60,000 nucleotides of DNA from Tubiluchus corallicola (GCA_030141605.1 JAQGDQ010000006.1:188001-248000), one strand, 5' to 3'; shown: positions 12,070 to 43,990, counted from the stretch's first letter. The notes: a model not told the origin generated them from the sequence alone. Numbers and translations are program-made.

Positions 12070-13560
12070 AAGTATGACCTACTGAGATAGTTATGACCGT
12101 TTCTAATAATGCCGGTAGGCAGCGTGGCGGAAACCATTGGCGCAAGGAAGAACGCCACTCAATCAGCAAGGTGTCGAACCTCCGCCCTACGCACTGATGC
12201 GGTGTCTTCTCTCATTAGACCTACTTTCTTAAAAAAGTGTTGAAACCTCACGTAACCTGCCCATCTGGATTAGATATTTGTGTACAGGTGAAAACAGGTG
12301 GAGAATAAGAGTCGGGACTTAGTGAAAGTTACAGATTACTTTTAGCTTCGAAAGTTAAACACTTGTATGAAACATTGTCACATAAAAAATTGTAAAAAAT
12401 CTTGCTAAGTCACATTTAAATTCGAGTCATAACATATCTTGCGTAATATTTAATGAGATTAAAATATTTATTATGTTTGAAAAATATATATGTTTTTATT
12501 TTTGTGCACCTCATACGGGTTACATATCTTTCAGTTTTGCAACGCATTGCACTGAAGATGGAAAGAATCACATTATCGATATTGTTATCGAACAATTATT
12601 TCACCTAAGAAGGAGACGTTTGGAAGTGCCTATATATATATATAAAATTAATACTGTAATATCTGAAGAAAATGGTTTGTTGATGTAGCATAAAAATTAA
12701 AGATAAACCTATTTAACATTAATGTTAAAAATTTACTATTATATATATATATATTAATTCTTTATTTGTCATAAAAACGGTTCCCTCATTATAATAAAAT
12801 TGAGTTAGCCTCAGCGTAATGTTAAAATAACAACACTGTTCAAGACAAATGCGTCCAGTGCATACTAAAAAAACTAAAGTGCAAACTATATACAATATAA
12901 TGAACATATTGCCTGTATAGGCCCATGATTGTGACTAGTCAGGTATCAGTTATGGTGTTTTAACACTCTCCGACAAACAAACAAAAAATGAAATAAAAAA
13001 GACAGGTTCCTTTAGCATGTATGCACATATAATAGCGACAAAAATTTTAGTACTATAAGTGGGAAACAGTCATTGTCGGCATATTAGAGTGATACAAAGC
13101 GTTATCGATTGACAAGGAAAACAAAGAGGCCTACATATGTTGGTGTAGGCCTTAATATAGAACTAGAAATATTACAGTGTTATTTTTAAGGAAGCATTTC
13201 AGTCAAGTCGATGATTGTATGACTTCTATCAGAATTTTTCCAGAAATCAAATGGCTTAACACCAAGAGATAACGATTTTGGTCAACAGACACCGAGTTCC
13301 GAAGTTTAATGCGCATGCTTGCGTTATTTTGGTAAAATTGTGTGAGAAGATAAATTAGTTAATTAACTTTGATAGGTTCCTACTCTTCATCAAGTAACCC
13401 TACATACATCATGCTTATGAAGCAGGAAAAAAAATTAAATTTTTAAATTTTCAGATTATCTCCATTACTTTTTTTTCTCTATCACTGTGTGGGACAATCT
13501 AACAAGCCCTGCTTTTTGATTGCCCACAACACATTTACATTCGTGTATAAGTAAATAGTG
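12070..13560. other. Intergenic, no gene seen
   Basis: AT-rich with short (TA)n runs near 12630-12650 and 12738-12755. The open frames 12473-12688 and 12725-12907 are low-complexity and lack splice or family support. Confidence 0.5.
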
Positions 13561-13569
13561 CTTGAGGCT

Positions 13570-13695
13570 TTTCTGTGCAGTATTTTTTATTTGTATTATA
13601 TCCATTGTAGGCCCTTTCACTGATATTGTATATGTAACCTGTAAATGTGTATGGTGAAATAAATGACTATGACTAAATGACTATGACTATTCAAA
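13570..13695 (+). mobile_element. Probable LINE 3' end with (ATGACTATGACTAA)-type tail
   Basis: A TGTAACCTGTAAATGTGTATGG-like 3' region (about 13634-13655) runs into AAATAAATGACTATGACTAAATG and a repeat of it. Short tandem tails of this kind are usual at 3' ends of jockey/CR1-group LINEs. No coding part remains next to it. Confidence 0.4.
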
Positions 13696-13699
13696 TTCG

Positions 13700-16600
13700 G
13701 GATCACCCTGTACTTTTTACTTATAGACAAGGCGTCACGGTGGCGGTTACGTAGTTACATAATTTTAAAATGGATCTGCCAGGCCAATCACATAATTATG
13801 TTAAAAAGCTGATTACAAAAACAAAAACATTCAGAACTGCAAAAAAGGAAAATGCATAAGACAAGAAATGTCAATGCCTTTCTAGGTCACTATCGTTACA
13901 CATGTCTAATCCAATTAAGCACACTTAATTATATCATTTGAAGAATGTGCACGACAGAATATAATTAGTTTGCTGTAACGAGTATAGGTCGAAAATTTTA
14001 TTATTATTCGCCTAATACTTGGTCATTCAGCTATTTTCTATCTGTAAAATCTCTGAAAACCAAAACAACATCGACATAAACAGAGAAAATTCTTTCATTT
14101 TACTATGTCATTGTTATGTGGTTGATTTTTATCTCCACTTTGACGTATGTAAGCAGTTCAATCATGCCTGTAGGTACTTTCACTTTATTTAACTGTTCAT
14201 TATCCATTAGTTACGTCTACTTATTCTTGTTTCTGCTTTTGTCAGCCGGATTTTATTCATGGAAAGTTTTTTGCACTACATTCCCATACGAGCACGAAAA
14301 AGGGATTTGCAAAGAGTGCATGATCTAGTAACCTAAGCAATGAATAGGCTCTATCTGTTTATAAACCAGCTCTAAATGCCTGCATAAGGAATTATTTATC
14401 AATCGTTTATAATTAAGTTGCGCTTTCAAAGTGAGCAATGACGAAAAATGAAATTTCAACATGTGTCATAATAATACAATGGTTTATTTACAGGCTAATT
14501 ACAGCATTTGCGCACGTGCTTATCAATTTGATAAAAATGATAAAAATGGATTATATTCAGAGCTCTTAAATGCATTGAGCTAAATTACAAGCTACACGCT
14601 TGCCCCGACATAGACATTCGATACGAATTCTTATTTCAAAACTTTGAACAAATGTTAAAAAAATTTGATGGTTTCGTTTTTCCTTTATACCTTTCTAAAG
14701 TTCAAGGCGCAGAATGGTAACATATTCTCCACATTTTCAGTTAGAACTACGTTTGCCTTTTAGTTTAATAGGTTTTCTCTGTAAACCCCTAACTTACTGT
14801 CGTTGGGACACGCACTTTTTTCAATAAAAATAGGAACCACTTATATTCAAGGATGTTTATTTAACTGATTTTAAACGCTAACTCATGTCCGGAGCAGACA
14901 GTAAAATTGGTTATGGGTCATGATGGGATCATTTCTTTTTATTAAAAATACAAGTATAAGTGGATTCCTGCTGCTTTTTGGACTAGTATGCATTATTTGT
15001 GTTCTCAAACGTAGCTCTTAGTTCATTTTTTAAAGTAAAATTCGGTCACTAATCGCGTTGTTTGGAGCTCTGAATCACACCTGCTTTTGTTACCTGCAAT
15101 TTATCCGTTACTGTAAGTCCACAATTGAGAGTTTCTAATCAGCCGGTAAGATAAAGGGGATTAGTATCTGTTTTTCCACAGGATTAGTTTAAATTATTCG
15201 TGTACTTAGTAAGATGCATTCTTTTCAGCAAATTAAGAACGAATATAAATTTCTACGTCGAAGATCGACCTGCACAAAAAACTGGTGCACAAAAATAAGT
15301 AATTTGCTACAGTGTGAACAAATATGGTTTTTAATTTCCTTTCTATAGTATGTAATTGATTATTGATCGTATATCGATGATACTTGTAAAATGTAGACAA
15401 ACTTAGACAACCTTGGTTATGTCTAAAAATAGATCATGCACAAAAATTAACTTCGCCATCGCATTGACTTATTTAAGCTGCGTAAACATTAAACGTAATT
15501 TTCAAAATAGGCCTGAACGTATAGGTTGTCATCCAAGCACAGTATACTTTTAATAGTGTACGAAACTTCATTTATTCATAATGTAACCTATTTTGAACGA
15601 TGTTTTTACCAAGACGTAGCCCGTTAGTGACCTACCTCTAATGAAGTAAGATACTCCAGTATAAACATATATTAAACAATTGTGTGGCATGAATTAATTG
15701 GCTAAAGCAAAAACCATTTTAGTGATTTATTGTTTGTTCAAGATGTAATGAATTCATTTACAGCAAGTATTTTGTTAACCACCCGTGTAATTACATATTT
15801 ATTGCACGAATCCTTAACTATAAACGAGTTTAACTGTATGTGACTTAACTGATTAATTATTGCTGCAGGTATGTATAGCCGGAGTTTTTTGCAAATGAAC
15901 GTACGTGGTGTGCGCAAAAATCAAAATGATTTATTTAAAAGGAAGTTACAACATCTCGATGAATAGTTCACTTTTATTTCAATAGGCCTGATTAAGTGTT
16001 TGCCAAGGTTAGAAATGAGATAACATTGTAGATTCACACGTCACCAGCTACATTTTCTATAATCTATTAACACAAACGTGACTATTGTGTTATGATTCGA
16101 ACTTAAACAGCCAGGTCTTCCGTTGTCCGTATATATGAAGTGATTGTTTAATATAAATTAAAAGATAACAGGAGTAAGAACCTGCCCTTGAAATAGTGGG
16201 TGCCAATGCGACTAAGGCGACCGAAATTTGGCAGGTATCGGATTGAAAATGAAAGTGGGACAGTATAAAAACACAGAAATGTTCAGATGTGAAAACGAGA
16301 TAAAGTGTTCACTTTCTTTTTACCACGCGATCACACGTAGTTTGTTTAGCACCCTGAAAGAAGAAAAGGGAGTCAAGAAACTGACAGCTAGAATCTCGAA
16401 GTGAGTATATGCAGTCAGTATGTCTGACAGCCATGCTAAATGTTGCTCAATGAGGAATCGGCATTAAATGACAAATTTAGGACAGCCGCGTACACCGTAC
16501 AAAGTAAAATAAGTTTAATTTGACAGCAATAATGTTTGGAATTAAAGATTAAATTCCGACAATCACAAGAAACGGCCTACATTAAATCATACAAGTTACA

Positions 16601-17590
16601 ACAACAACTTTCCCGCTGTATCAATCTTTCTGTTTCAAAACTCGATAATCACTAACAAAAATTTCTTAATTTAGTTTTATCAGAACTGCCAAAACATAAA
16701 AAACATAGTCAAAGGAGAATTTTTATTTAGAGCATGTAAATCCATCGTTCTAATCATTTTTTCGCAAGTTATTTATTTGCTAAATTTGCGTTGAGACAGT
16801 TAGGGCGTAACACACAAATTGCGTGGCGACGGTACGTGCTATTTATGGGACGAGGATTCATCCCGAAATGTATGGAACTTGTGAAAAGTCTTATTAAAGA
16901 AGAAACCAATAAAAAGGCATATGCGTTATCGAATTTTGTGGATTCAATACCTACAATTACCAGACTAACAGTATTAACATGATTCCCTTATTCCATGGTT
17001 CCACTTGTTCGAATATATTCAACTACGGAAACCCAAGTGAAAAGAATAACTATAGATTGCGTGATGTCATTAAAAATAGCGGTTTCAAGCATTTTTTAAC
17101 ACGGGAAATTTATCAATTGCACAATAATTTATGTCGAATCAGATTTGCCACATCATGTCTTCTAGGACAGCTTTACATAGTTTTACGAACTGAAACTGTT
17201 ATGACAATGCACATGGCCAAAAGGTACGATTAGTTTGTAATTAGTGACTGACACCACCCAATGACCATTATGGCAGCAAACAATAAATGAGAGTTGACAC
17301 AGCTACGGGCCATGAAAGTGAGAAAATTCACTTGTGGTTGTTACTATTTTGCGCCAAAATTTCTGTAGTACTCCATTAATGCGAGGAAAGCAGTGGTAGA
17401 TTAATGGCATGTAAGAATACATTACGAACGAATTTTCCAAGCAACTTTTATCAACAAATATGGTACTCCTAGACTACAAAGAACTCTGGGTATAGACTTT
17501 AGTGCTGTGAGTCTGTGACCCCCTTTTGGCACTGCAAGTTTGCAGCCTTTGAGTTATAAATATTTATAATTTGGTAAATTAAATTTTACA
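13700..17590. other. Intergenic, no gene seen
   Basis: About 3.9 kb of AT-rich DNA. Frames at 14116-14328, 16791-16982 and 16979-17233 are open but resemble nothing known to me and are not joined by convincing splice sites. Confidence 0.45.
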
Positions 17591-17596
17591 TTGGGA

Positions 17597-17715
17597 GAAA
17601 AAGAAAGAAAGCGAAAAAGAAAGAAGGAAAGAAAGAAATAGAGAAAGAATGAAGGAAAGACAGAATTAATGAAGAAAGAAAGAAAAAGGAAAGAAGGAAA
17701 GCAACGCAACGCAAC
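17597..17715 (+). repeat. (GAAA)n-type purine microsatellite
   Basis: Imperfect GAAA/GAAG repeats with strong purine strand bias. The hydrophobic Phe/Leu/Ser reading frame on the minus strand (17586-17783) is a product of this repeat. Confidence 0.85.
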
Positions 17716-19330
17716 AAGAAAGAAAGTGAGGTCATGAAGTTAAGAGAGGTTATGAGTTCATAAATAATCAAAGAAAAAGACAACTGCGCTGAGTAAAACA
17801 GAGGTCTTATCTGCTACTGCGAAAAATGAACAAAATATAATGTTTGCTGCTTGTTTAGTGATGCTGTTGCTTATTTTGTTGCTTGCGATTAGTCATTCGT
17901 CATTTACATGGCGAAATAGTAGAAAATGATTGTTTATTACCCGTAGTCTCTATTTCTGTAAGTATAGTTGTCTCTTTTTAGAGTCATTGTTATAGAATTT
18001 TAACATGTGCCTAAAATAACAATCTAACGCAAAATCTTAGTTTTGAAGCTGGCTTATCATGACATTTTGCGCCTGATATATGCTGTCTCACGATTTTGCT
18101 AACAATATACACTAGTCGTCATATTACAAAGAACAAAATCGCGCACCAATCTTTTATAATGTTAAGCCTTATTAACGTTATAAATAATCGTTGCTGTTAT
18201 AGTTTGCAAAGTAAAAGCCATTCACGGCACGACAGTAATTTTTTGCTACCATGCACATGTTCCACTTTGCAACAAATGTAAGCTTGTTTTCTAAAAATCG
18301 AAAAATACCTCTTAGTAAAAGTGACCAACTTTCACTGACCTGGTCCTGTTAAATTTAATTATGACAACACGCGGGTCTGCTGTAAACATAACTTTTATGG
18401 TCGCTCCAACTCATTAAAATGCAATTTTACGAACGAACCCTCAGGCCAGTAGAGAACACTGCTTACTATTATGCCGCGTAAATGGTAGGATCATAGGACT
18501 CAAATGATATGGTTTGGCAGAAAAACAGGTAAAAATGACAAGAATTTTTTAAGCGGTTACGAGTTAGCTTTCAGTTTCACAACAGATATTTCATTACAGA
18601 CCTTTTGCAATTACTAGCAGAGTAAATTAGTTGTCCATTTTGTGAGCTCATAGTACATAATCCAGAATGCACAAGATCGATGCAAAATCTTTCCGCAAAA
18701 ACTTATCTGAGACAGATTTTGCTCGTCTGCGGGCTCGCTAAACCCCGTTTTCTCCAATTTTGTCTCAATTTTCTGTCTCATACCTCTTGCCTTCGCCTGC
18801 CTCAAAACAAAAATCTGTTTCGGACAAACCAAAGATGAAAGCCGCAAAAAGCAATGGTTTTGGCCACGCGTCATCTAGTGAGAGTTTATTGGGACTACAC
18901 ATGCGTGACACAGTGTGCTTCATAGAGAAGCTTCCGTATGCGGGTAAATTTTGTCTGAGACAGTTTGCATAAGACAATTTGTTGCACAGATATTTTTATT
19001 CGCGTGTGGCTATTTGACAATGGGCGGTTGATATTTGATAAAAAAAAACGGCGTTTTGATAATGACATAACTATATTTTTGATTATTAAAATGCAACGAT
19101 TCTTAGATATAACTGTTTACGTCCATATTCAACTGGGAGATACTGGCTTGACATCTTCTTCACATCAGTAACAAAAAATAGCGATAATAGTACAAACTAA
19201 AATTAAACCTTATAGTGATAGAGTAACCTATGTCTGTAAGTCTCTCGTCTCAGACGAGGTGTCAGGACGAGGGACTCGACCCATATCATACTCGTTTGAA
19301 TGTTGTTGTTCTTCTTGGGCGATGAGCTTT
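17716..19330. other. Intergenic, no gene seen
   Basis: Near 18690-18970 the phrase TCTGAGACAG(A/T)TT occurs twice (about 18706 and 18953) in an otherwise mixed stretch that is open in several frames at once. This could be an old repeat, but no family or splice structure is visible. A small perfect palindrome CTCGTCTCAGACGAG lies near 19244. Confidence 0.4.
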
Positions 19331-19339
19331 TGAAAAAAA

Positions 19340-20800
19340 GCTTAAGGCTCCGTGAATTCATAATAGATCGTTACGAAACTGAACGTCACAGGAATATACT
19401 TGAACGTATTCTGCATTGACTGCAGACGGATTTTTGATATACTAACTTGAATTCAAAATGGCAGCAATAATGGACTCCGTCAGTTCACAACAGATCACCA
19501 TGAAAGTTTATAGAGTATACTAGAACGAATTCTACATCGATTGTAGAGCTGGATTTTTGATGTGCTATTTCCAAGATGGCGGTAATAATATAATTTTCGA
19601 AAAAGCCTAAACCTCTGCCAATTCACAACGAATCGTCGTAAAACTTTACAATAACTAGAACATAATCCGTATCGATTGACAGAGCCGATTTTTGAGCGGC
19701 CGTCTTCAATTCAAGCTAACAACGATAATATCATTTTCAAAAAAGGCCTACGCCAGTTAGGAACAAATGGGCGTGAAATGCTATAGGAATATATTAGAAT
19801 GAATTCAGCATTTTTCCTTCAATCCGTCTCATTCCATCTAATGTAGACATTGAGGCATTAGCATTTATTAGAGTATTCCATCCACTTCTATCCCGACCTA
19901 ACAGCGTAAGTTCTTCTACTCCTAAAGATAGATTTGGTTGAAGTTGTCGAACATCTTTATTTATCTTAGCTATGCAAGTTATTTTTGATCAGCCAGGTGG
20001 TTGTTGCAAGGTTTTAAAGCTTTTGAAGGCGATTCCTACTGGTACTTCAGTTGGTAATCTTAGAAGGTGTCCTAGCCATTTTAATCTTCTGAACTTGACT
20101 TTTGAACTCCAAGGAATTTTTTTCGCTCTAGTGTATAAATCTTCATTTTTTATTATCTATGGCCATGTACATCTTATCTTTAAAACTTTCCTTAGAAGAC
20201 TTCTATAAAATTTGTCAATCTGTTTTTCTGGAGTAATCGCTATATCCCATGTCTCACTTTTGGACATAAATACGCTGGTAACGCAAGCATTAAATAATCG
20301 AGATCTTATGTTAAGACTTAATTTCTTGCTAGTTAATATATTCTTGTGTTGAAGAAAAACATGCATTGCTTGCTGCTTTCTACTTGTAATGTCATCTTCG
20401 GCGTTTAGAAGCTTTTTCCATGACTCATTACCTTCTCTTGCAATAATATATGCTTCTGTTTGTGATTGGTTTAAGCCTATTTGAAGATTTCTTTTCTCTA
20501 GTTTTTTTATTTGGAAATTCTGCATAAACTGATGGAATCAGATCTTCGATCCGCAATTTTGAATTCAAGTTGGCCGCGATAACATCATTTTCAACGATCG
20601 TCATGAAACTTTATACAAATATGCTAGATTGAATTCTGCTTCGACCGACGAATCCTATTTTCGATCCGCCATTTTGAATTTGACATAGGGGCAATAACCA
20701 TTTTTGAAAAAAAAGCCCAGGGTCCCGCCAATTCGCGATGGATCGTCGTAAAGCTTTATAGCAACATACAAGAATGTATTCTGCATTCCCATCGTGAATT
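19340..20800. repeat. Tandem satellite, ~130 bp unit, split by a LINE fragment
   Basis: Diverged units recur at about 19353, 19480, 19620 and 19755, then again at about 20596 and 20734. Each has the phrases AATTCACAACGAATCGTCGT, AACTTTATA, TAGAATGAATTCTGCATCGA, GATTTTTGATCCGCCATTTT and ATGGCGGCAATAA in varying states of decay. The array is interrupted from about 19815 to 20530 by reverse-transcriptase remnants. The array continues in about the same phase after the insert, so the units were there first. Confidence 0.8.
19830..20525 (-). mobile_element. Decayed LINE reverse transcriptase C-terminal fragment
   Basis: The minus strand is open for 122 codons (20525-20157), reading through LNIRSRLFNACVTSVF, SKSETWDI, KQIDKFYRSLLRKVLKIR, the conserved post-RT region of RTE/CR1-type elements. 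After one stop it continues with NEDLYTRAKKIPW and RRLKWLGHLLRLP to near 19900. It is 5' truncated and contains stops, so dead. It sits inside the ~130 bp tandem satellite. Confidence 0.85.
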
Positions 20801-23238
20801 CAAGATTAAAGTTTTTTTCTAAAAAAACTAAACGCAAACCTAAACCTGCGAACAATTATAGCCTATATTAGAAAAAATTTCGCCGCTACTGCCGCAGGTA
20901 GGTACCTACTTGTTACTTTACTTGAATCGATCGTTTTAAAATCCAGAGTCTGATTTTAATGGGAGAAGTGGGCGTCAGTAAGTTGCTTTACCTAGGTTTT
21001 TAATTGATTTCATCCTGATCTCCTCAGTACATTCTCCTTGGTACACCTTACTTACTATATCATTTAAAAGGTACTGGATAAAAAATGCTCCTGTCAGGCA
21101 AAAAGATTTCACGCCGACACTGCAAGATAGTAGAGTAATGGACATTCATCGATGCTGCAGCCATATAGCTGCTTGTTCTATCGATTTCCCTTGTCTATTC
21201 CTTGTCTAACTGTCAGTTTGACGTTTTTCTTTAAACGACACATTCATCCAACTTTCTTGTATTAACATGAAATAAGTGAACACAAATCAAACCTAGCCTA
21301 ACAAACTGTCTCTGCGCAATATGTGTTTCAACAATATCGGAGGCTTTTGATCCGACTTTGCTGACTAATCACTGTTGAAAATTGTCAGGACTAATCTTGT
21401 AATGTAGCCAACTGCTCCTCTGAAAAAAACGAATTTGTAAAATCGCTAGAAATAAGCTCGACAAACAAAAATACCATTTGTAGAAAGCATAAATCTCACT
21501 AAATTTTACCAGACATATATAAAATACCTACAGACATAAGTATTATTTCACTTATCTGAGAATGCACATGTGCTCAGTATACAAAACAGTAAGTGACTGA
21601 GTTAATCAGGTCTCGCGTAAGAATTTGGAAAGCCTACATTTAAAATTGGGCAACCGTGCACTTAATAACATTTTAATAAAAGTACATAGTGTCCAAGTTA
21701 CTTGCATTGTGAAAAGAATGTAATTGTAATTCCTTATTAAGCAGCATTTACACGGTAGGCTGAACAAGTCAAAGAATTGGAATTCTCTGAAACTGGAAGT
21801 GGTGAATATTTCACACCTGTCAATTCACACAATTACAACAGATAAACAATTAGCTCCACTGACACGAAAGACACTTGAAAGTAATTCAACTGCACTATAG
21901 GCCAAAAAGAGCAAACCAAGTAAGCAGGTCAGAAACTGGAAAAAAACCAACGAAATTTATTCCACTCTAGACACCTCTGATCTTACCACTAAGACGTGAA
22001 AGCGCTCCAAAAGTTTGTTCATTGTAAATTAACTACGTGAGTTACGTTCCGTAGCGTTTGTTGGAATTTTGTTGAATAAATAATGTAGGTTAAGTGTACA
22101 AACAATGTCTGCAGTTTTAAATGGTTTTGGTGTTTGAATTAATCAGTGCGAATTGCAAAACTCTTTGACCAAGCGACACAAAAATTGTGATTACCTTTAC
22201 AACAGAATTACACAGTTATAATTATTTTATTTTGTGGGTAGCTCACAAGTGTTTAACCTAACTGTATGGTGAAGTTTGCGGTAATAGTTTCAAAAAATGC
22301 AAAAAATGGGATAAAAACACTAAGAAAATTTTCAAGCACCATAAAAGATTTCCCCGTCACTTTATTTCACCTGCAATAGCCAAAAACGTCTTTGATGGTT
22401 TTCTAGGCAAAACAAACACAAAGACTCTGAGGTTAAAATTATACCCATCTTCATAGATTTATTTTGTCAAAAGATATCACAGAAAACGTTTCCATAAACA
22501 TATCAGCATTTTTACATATACTGTAATCATGATGTTTAACCTAAAATTCTAGTTTTATACACTAGTATTAGTTTATATTTATGAAAATTACACAAAATAT
22601 AAAATGCACAAACTGGCACTTGCTGGAATATACCTATATACCATCATTTTTGCCGTATATATTTGAACATTAGATAATTGAACATTGCATTATGATATTT
22701 AAAACATCTAGAATCTTTAGACATTTTTAGCCTTAAATTTGTACAAAAATATATACATTATTAGCTTAAATGTACAAAAGAAAAGAGTAAAGTTAACGAC
22801 TGCAAATTGGCTCTCTCTGCTTATTACTTAACAAAAAATCCTGAGCCTCATTCAGAGAGCAGTAGTGAGCCATCTGTCCTGTGAAGTTTACCATGTTACT
22901 TCATGCTTTACATGAGTTCTAAACTCTGAATCAGGTATCAGAATATAATAGAGAATGTTAAAACTAAAATTAATATAGTGAACAAGTGCAAGATATGTAC
23001 CATTTCCTTACACACATCACTGTAAATAAAACGAAACTTGGTAAAAAACTGATAAGCTTGTAGCATTAACTGCCACTAAATAACTGTAAATAATCATGAT
23101 TTTAAATGTCTCTTTAAAGTGTCATGTAGCAATGCGTCTTAGCTTATCCTGGACAGATTTTCTCACGTTTTGTAGTTGTGCCAAATTTATAACTAACATA
23201 GGAAAATATTTCATTTATACAGTATACAGAATGTAAAA
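20801..23238. other. Intergenic / 3' flank of DEF8, no gene seen
   Basis: AT-rich. The part next to 23238 should hold the DEF8 3' UTR; several minus-strand AATAAA-like signals exist (for example near 22457-22462), so the end cannot be fixed. Confidence 0.5.
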
Positions 23239-40777
<17,539 letters not shown>

Positions 40778-41234
40778 GGTAACATTCCAGGCTCGCCAGC
40801 TTACAGGCTCTAAATATCTTACTATTTTCAGTACTTTTCAATCTATTATTCACTATATTATTAATCTTTCAAACCACTTGGTATTCGAAGAAATCACTGC
40901 CTTTTGTATTTACACAAAGGATTCGTTTCTATACTCCACAATAGCAACCTTTCAAGGAATTTACTAAATTAACAAATGATTGGAAGCTTTGTTCAAAGAC
41001 AAGCTTAGGACCTGCTCTCTCTTCTCAGTGTTGACTGTCGAATCTTGAACTTGGCAGTATAAAACATCAGACAAATATTGCTTAGACCAGCAATTTTTTG
41101 AGACATGCTTGGTGTTATCATTGCGCATTGAAGCGAACACCTAAAATTGCATATAAAAAGTACATTAAATTTTGTCGACTTGGCATGACACTTTTAAATT
41201 GTTTGTAAAGGTGAATTTGCTTTGTCAATGATTT

Positions 41235-41271
<37 letters not shown>

Positions 41272-43130
41272 ATCATTGTCAGCAACATATAGTGCCATAG
41301 TTGCTTCAACACCAAGTAGGAACTACTTAGCCAGCAAATTTGACTTGCAAAATGCCAAAGATTTATAACAGTTTGCCAAAAAAAATCAGCAAAGACACTA
41401 AAAAGTATTTTAGTCTGCGTAGAAAAGTATTTAAGTGCTCTGTTCTTTCAGTTTTGTGCTGATCTGCATTACAAAATGGGGCTAGATTACAATACTTCCT
41501 TTTATCAAGTAAAGGCTACTACGGCTACTACCCCACATATTAATATAAATAATATAAGAATACTTCAGAACCTGCATCCATAATTCACCATGAAATTAAA
41601 TTTTTTTTATATATACTATTAAATGAGAGTAAGTTAAGCATAATTTAGTGGTTGCCAGAAAGCAAATCCTTACATCATAAATGTGAGCTATTAAGTATAA
41701 TGCACTTTGGTAAAATTTGCTTCAAGTCATCATTGGCTGCTTAATTAGGTTTTAGGCTTTGTTGTCAGTTTGCCTAGTGCCTCATGAATCTTGTTCATTG
41801 AATTATCTCGATTTGCTATGTTGTTGTTAATCGTCTGGATCTTTAGTTTTATATTTAAATTGCGTTTTTGATGTTCATTGTCAATTACTATCTCTTGGAA
41901 CATCAGTCAGTGTAATCCAAGCTAGTACTCAGTGATGTTACCCGGTATATTTTTGCATCACAATGAATGTAGCTGACTATATTTTGATGTATGTATATAT
42001 GTTTATTTGTGATACAGGTTTGGACTTTGAATCATAAATTTTGGTATGCCACTAACTCTGATTATATTCAGTTTAACTTTGTCATCTGATCATCTTATGT
42101 TTGCACGTTTTTATGTTTTTTTGGACGCGTTGTACATGGGCGTTGTACAATTTACAATACATTAGTAAATTGTCAAGGACTATCCATCGTTATTATAAAG
42201 TTACTTTTTGTTCTAAAACAAATTTAGTTTTATATTTTATTATGTCATAATTATAGATTCTCGACAGAAATTAGCAGTGCCCTACTTGGGCTGCGCATGT
42301 ACATCACTGTTTTTCGCAAATTTAGCACATGCGTTTTAGCGGAAGTGTCCTACTTCGTCTAGTGGCATACTCCGCGCCCTATATAATCACTAACAAATTT
42401 TTATAACTGATGAATTTACGTAGTTTCTGTTAGGTTCATGCTCTGTCTTTTATCATCCTACCTGAGCTAAAATAAAAAGTCCTAAAACCTTGCTTCTCAC
42501 ACTTAACCTGAAAATAACCATGCGAATACAGAATAATTTGTTTGTCTCAATAACACAGTAAACATAGCATTAACAAATGATATGACAGCTAATAGAGACA
42601 GGGGAGTGAAAAGACTAAAAGGTCATCAAGTCTACCACCCTTCTACTGAGTTGATAACAAAACTCTACTTATATTAGCACTGTGAGCTATGTAAATTAAA
42701 TGTTAAAGATTTAAATATTATTATACTTTATCTAAAGCATTATTCTTGTACAGCAGCAGTTGTTAGTTAGTAGCACATGCATATGTTATACTTGCATACC
42801 TGGATTAGTCAGTAATATGTGAAAATAATTTTAAGTAACAAATTAAAAATTAATTAACATTTTGTTATATAGCATAACTGTTAACTAATACTGACCACAT
42901 GCAGCCATAAGCATAGCGAGGGCTGCATGTAGTCAGCACCACTTACCACAGGTTTGACTATAAGTGTTTCACTAAATTCAGATCTGCAAACTGAATAACC
43001 ATCAAAGTATAACGTAATTCCATAAGGACATTTTCAGTATTTTATCTCAAATCTTAAGCATCTGGAAATATTAACAAACACCATTATCAGGATGTAAAAT
43101 GATTAACGAGCAAAGAATTATAAAGCATAT
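40778..43130. other. 5' flank of DEF8, no gene seen
   Basis: The DEF8 ATG lies in a fair context (TTACCATGTCG). A promoter or 5' UTR exon must lie in this stretch, but no clear TATA-initiator pair was found. A (TA)n run lies at 41238-41269. Open frames at 40776-40967 and 41118-41315 look like chance. Confidence 0.45.
41238..41269. repeat. (TA)n microsatellite
   Basis: Sixteen TA units upstream of DEF8. Confidence 0.95.
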
Positions 43131-43132
43131 AA

Positions 43133-43990
43133 TCATGAAGATTTAGCAGAAGATTCAAGACTATTCCACAACTTAACACCCACAAATTGCAAGGAATTTA
43201 AGCCATAAGATGTTAAAAATTGTTGCTGGAAATAGTGTCCCCTAGTAGTTGCTCTAGTAGTATACAAGTGTGAATCTCTAATCAGTGTAAAGTAGCTAGC
43301 ATACAAGGATGGCAATGTATTATTTTCGTACTTGTACATAAACTTAAACAGCTCTACTGAGTAAATATCTTTTAATTTACATGCACCAAGGGAAATATAT
43401 GACGGCGTGGCATGATCAAGTATTTTTGTAAACGTCATTAGTTTAACAATCTTATTATGTACAGTACTTAATGGATAGAGGTAAATAGTTTTGGCTTTTC
43501 CTCAGGATAGAATGCAATATTTCACGTAGGGATAAACAAGTGGATGGTGTTTTAATGTGTTTCTGTCAACGTAATGTCGGAGTTTAGCAATAATACCGGC
43601 AGTTTTACTCAGTTTACTTGCAATTATATTAATGTGGGATTTCCATTTCATGTCTGAATCAATGTAAAAGCCTAAATATTTTATGCTAGACACTTGCTCT
43701 ATTTCATGGTTATTAATTATAATAGTAAACTGTGGTGTGTGTTAATTTTTTTTACAAATGATCATGAACTTAGTTTTAGAGGTATTAACTTACAGTTTAT
43801 TAGCGTTCATCCACTTACTGATTTTTGACAAGTCTGTATTAGTTCGAGCTTCTGTATGTTGGTGTCAGAAATAAAAAGGTTTGTATCGTATGCAAATAAA
43901 CGGGATTGAAAGTTAGAAAGTGAAGGTAGATCATTTATATATATAAGAAAAAGCTAAGGTCCTAAAAGGTGATGTAAGTTTTGCTCAAAA
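43133..43990 (-). mobile_element. Decayed jockey/CR1-type LINE, RT C-terminal half
   Basis: Minus-strand frames read, from about 43985, FLIYINDLPSLSNFQ and RLFAYDTNLF (the FADD catalytic box changed to FAYD). SSIKYLGFYIDSDMKWKSHI and KLSKTAGIIAKLRHYV follow, then after a break YTTRATTRGHYFQQQ and FVGVKLWNSLESS, the standard order of the RT tail. Stops and frame shifts interrupt it. Confidence 0.85.

Noticed and set aside
16791-17233. Two adjacent + strand frames suggesting a gene
   Set aside because: They are in different frames, share no donor/acceptor pair and resemble no family.
18614-18977. Overlapping frames on both strands around a repeated TCTGAGACAG phrase
   Set aside because: Open in several frames at once, which fits a GC-richer repeat fragment better than a gene.
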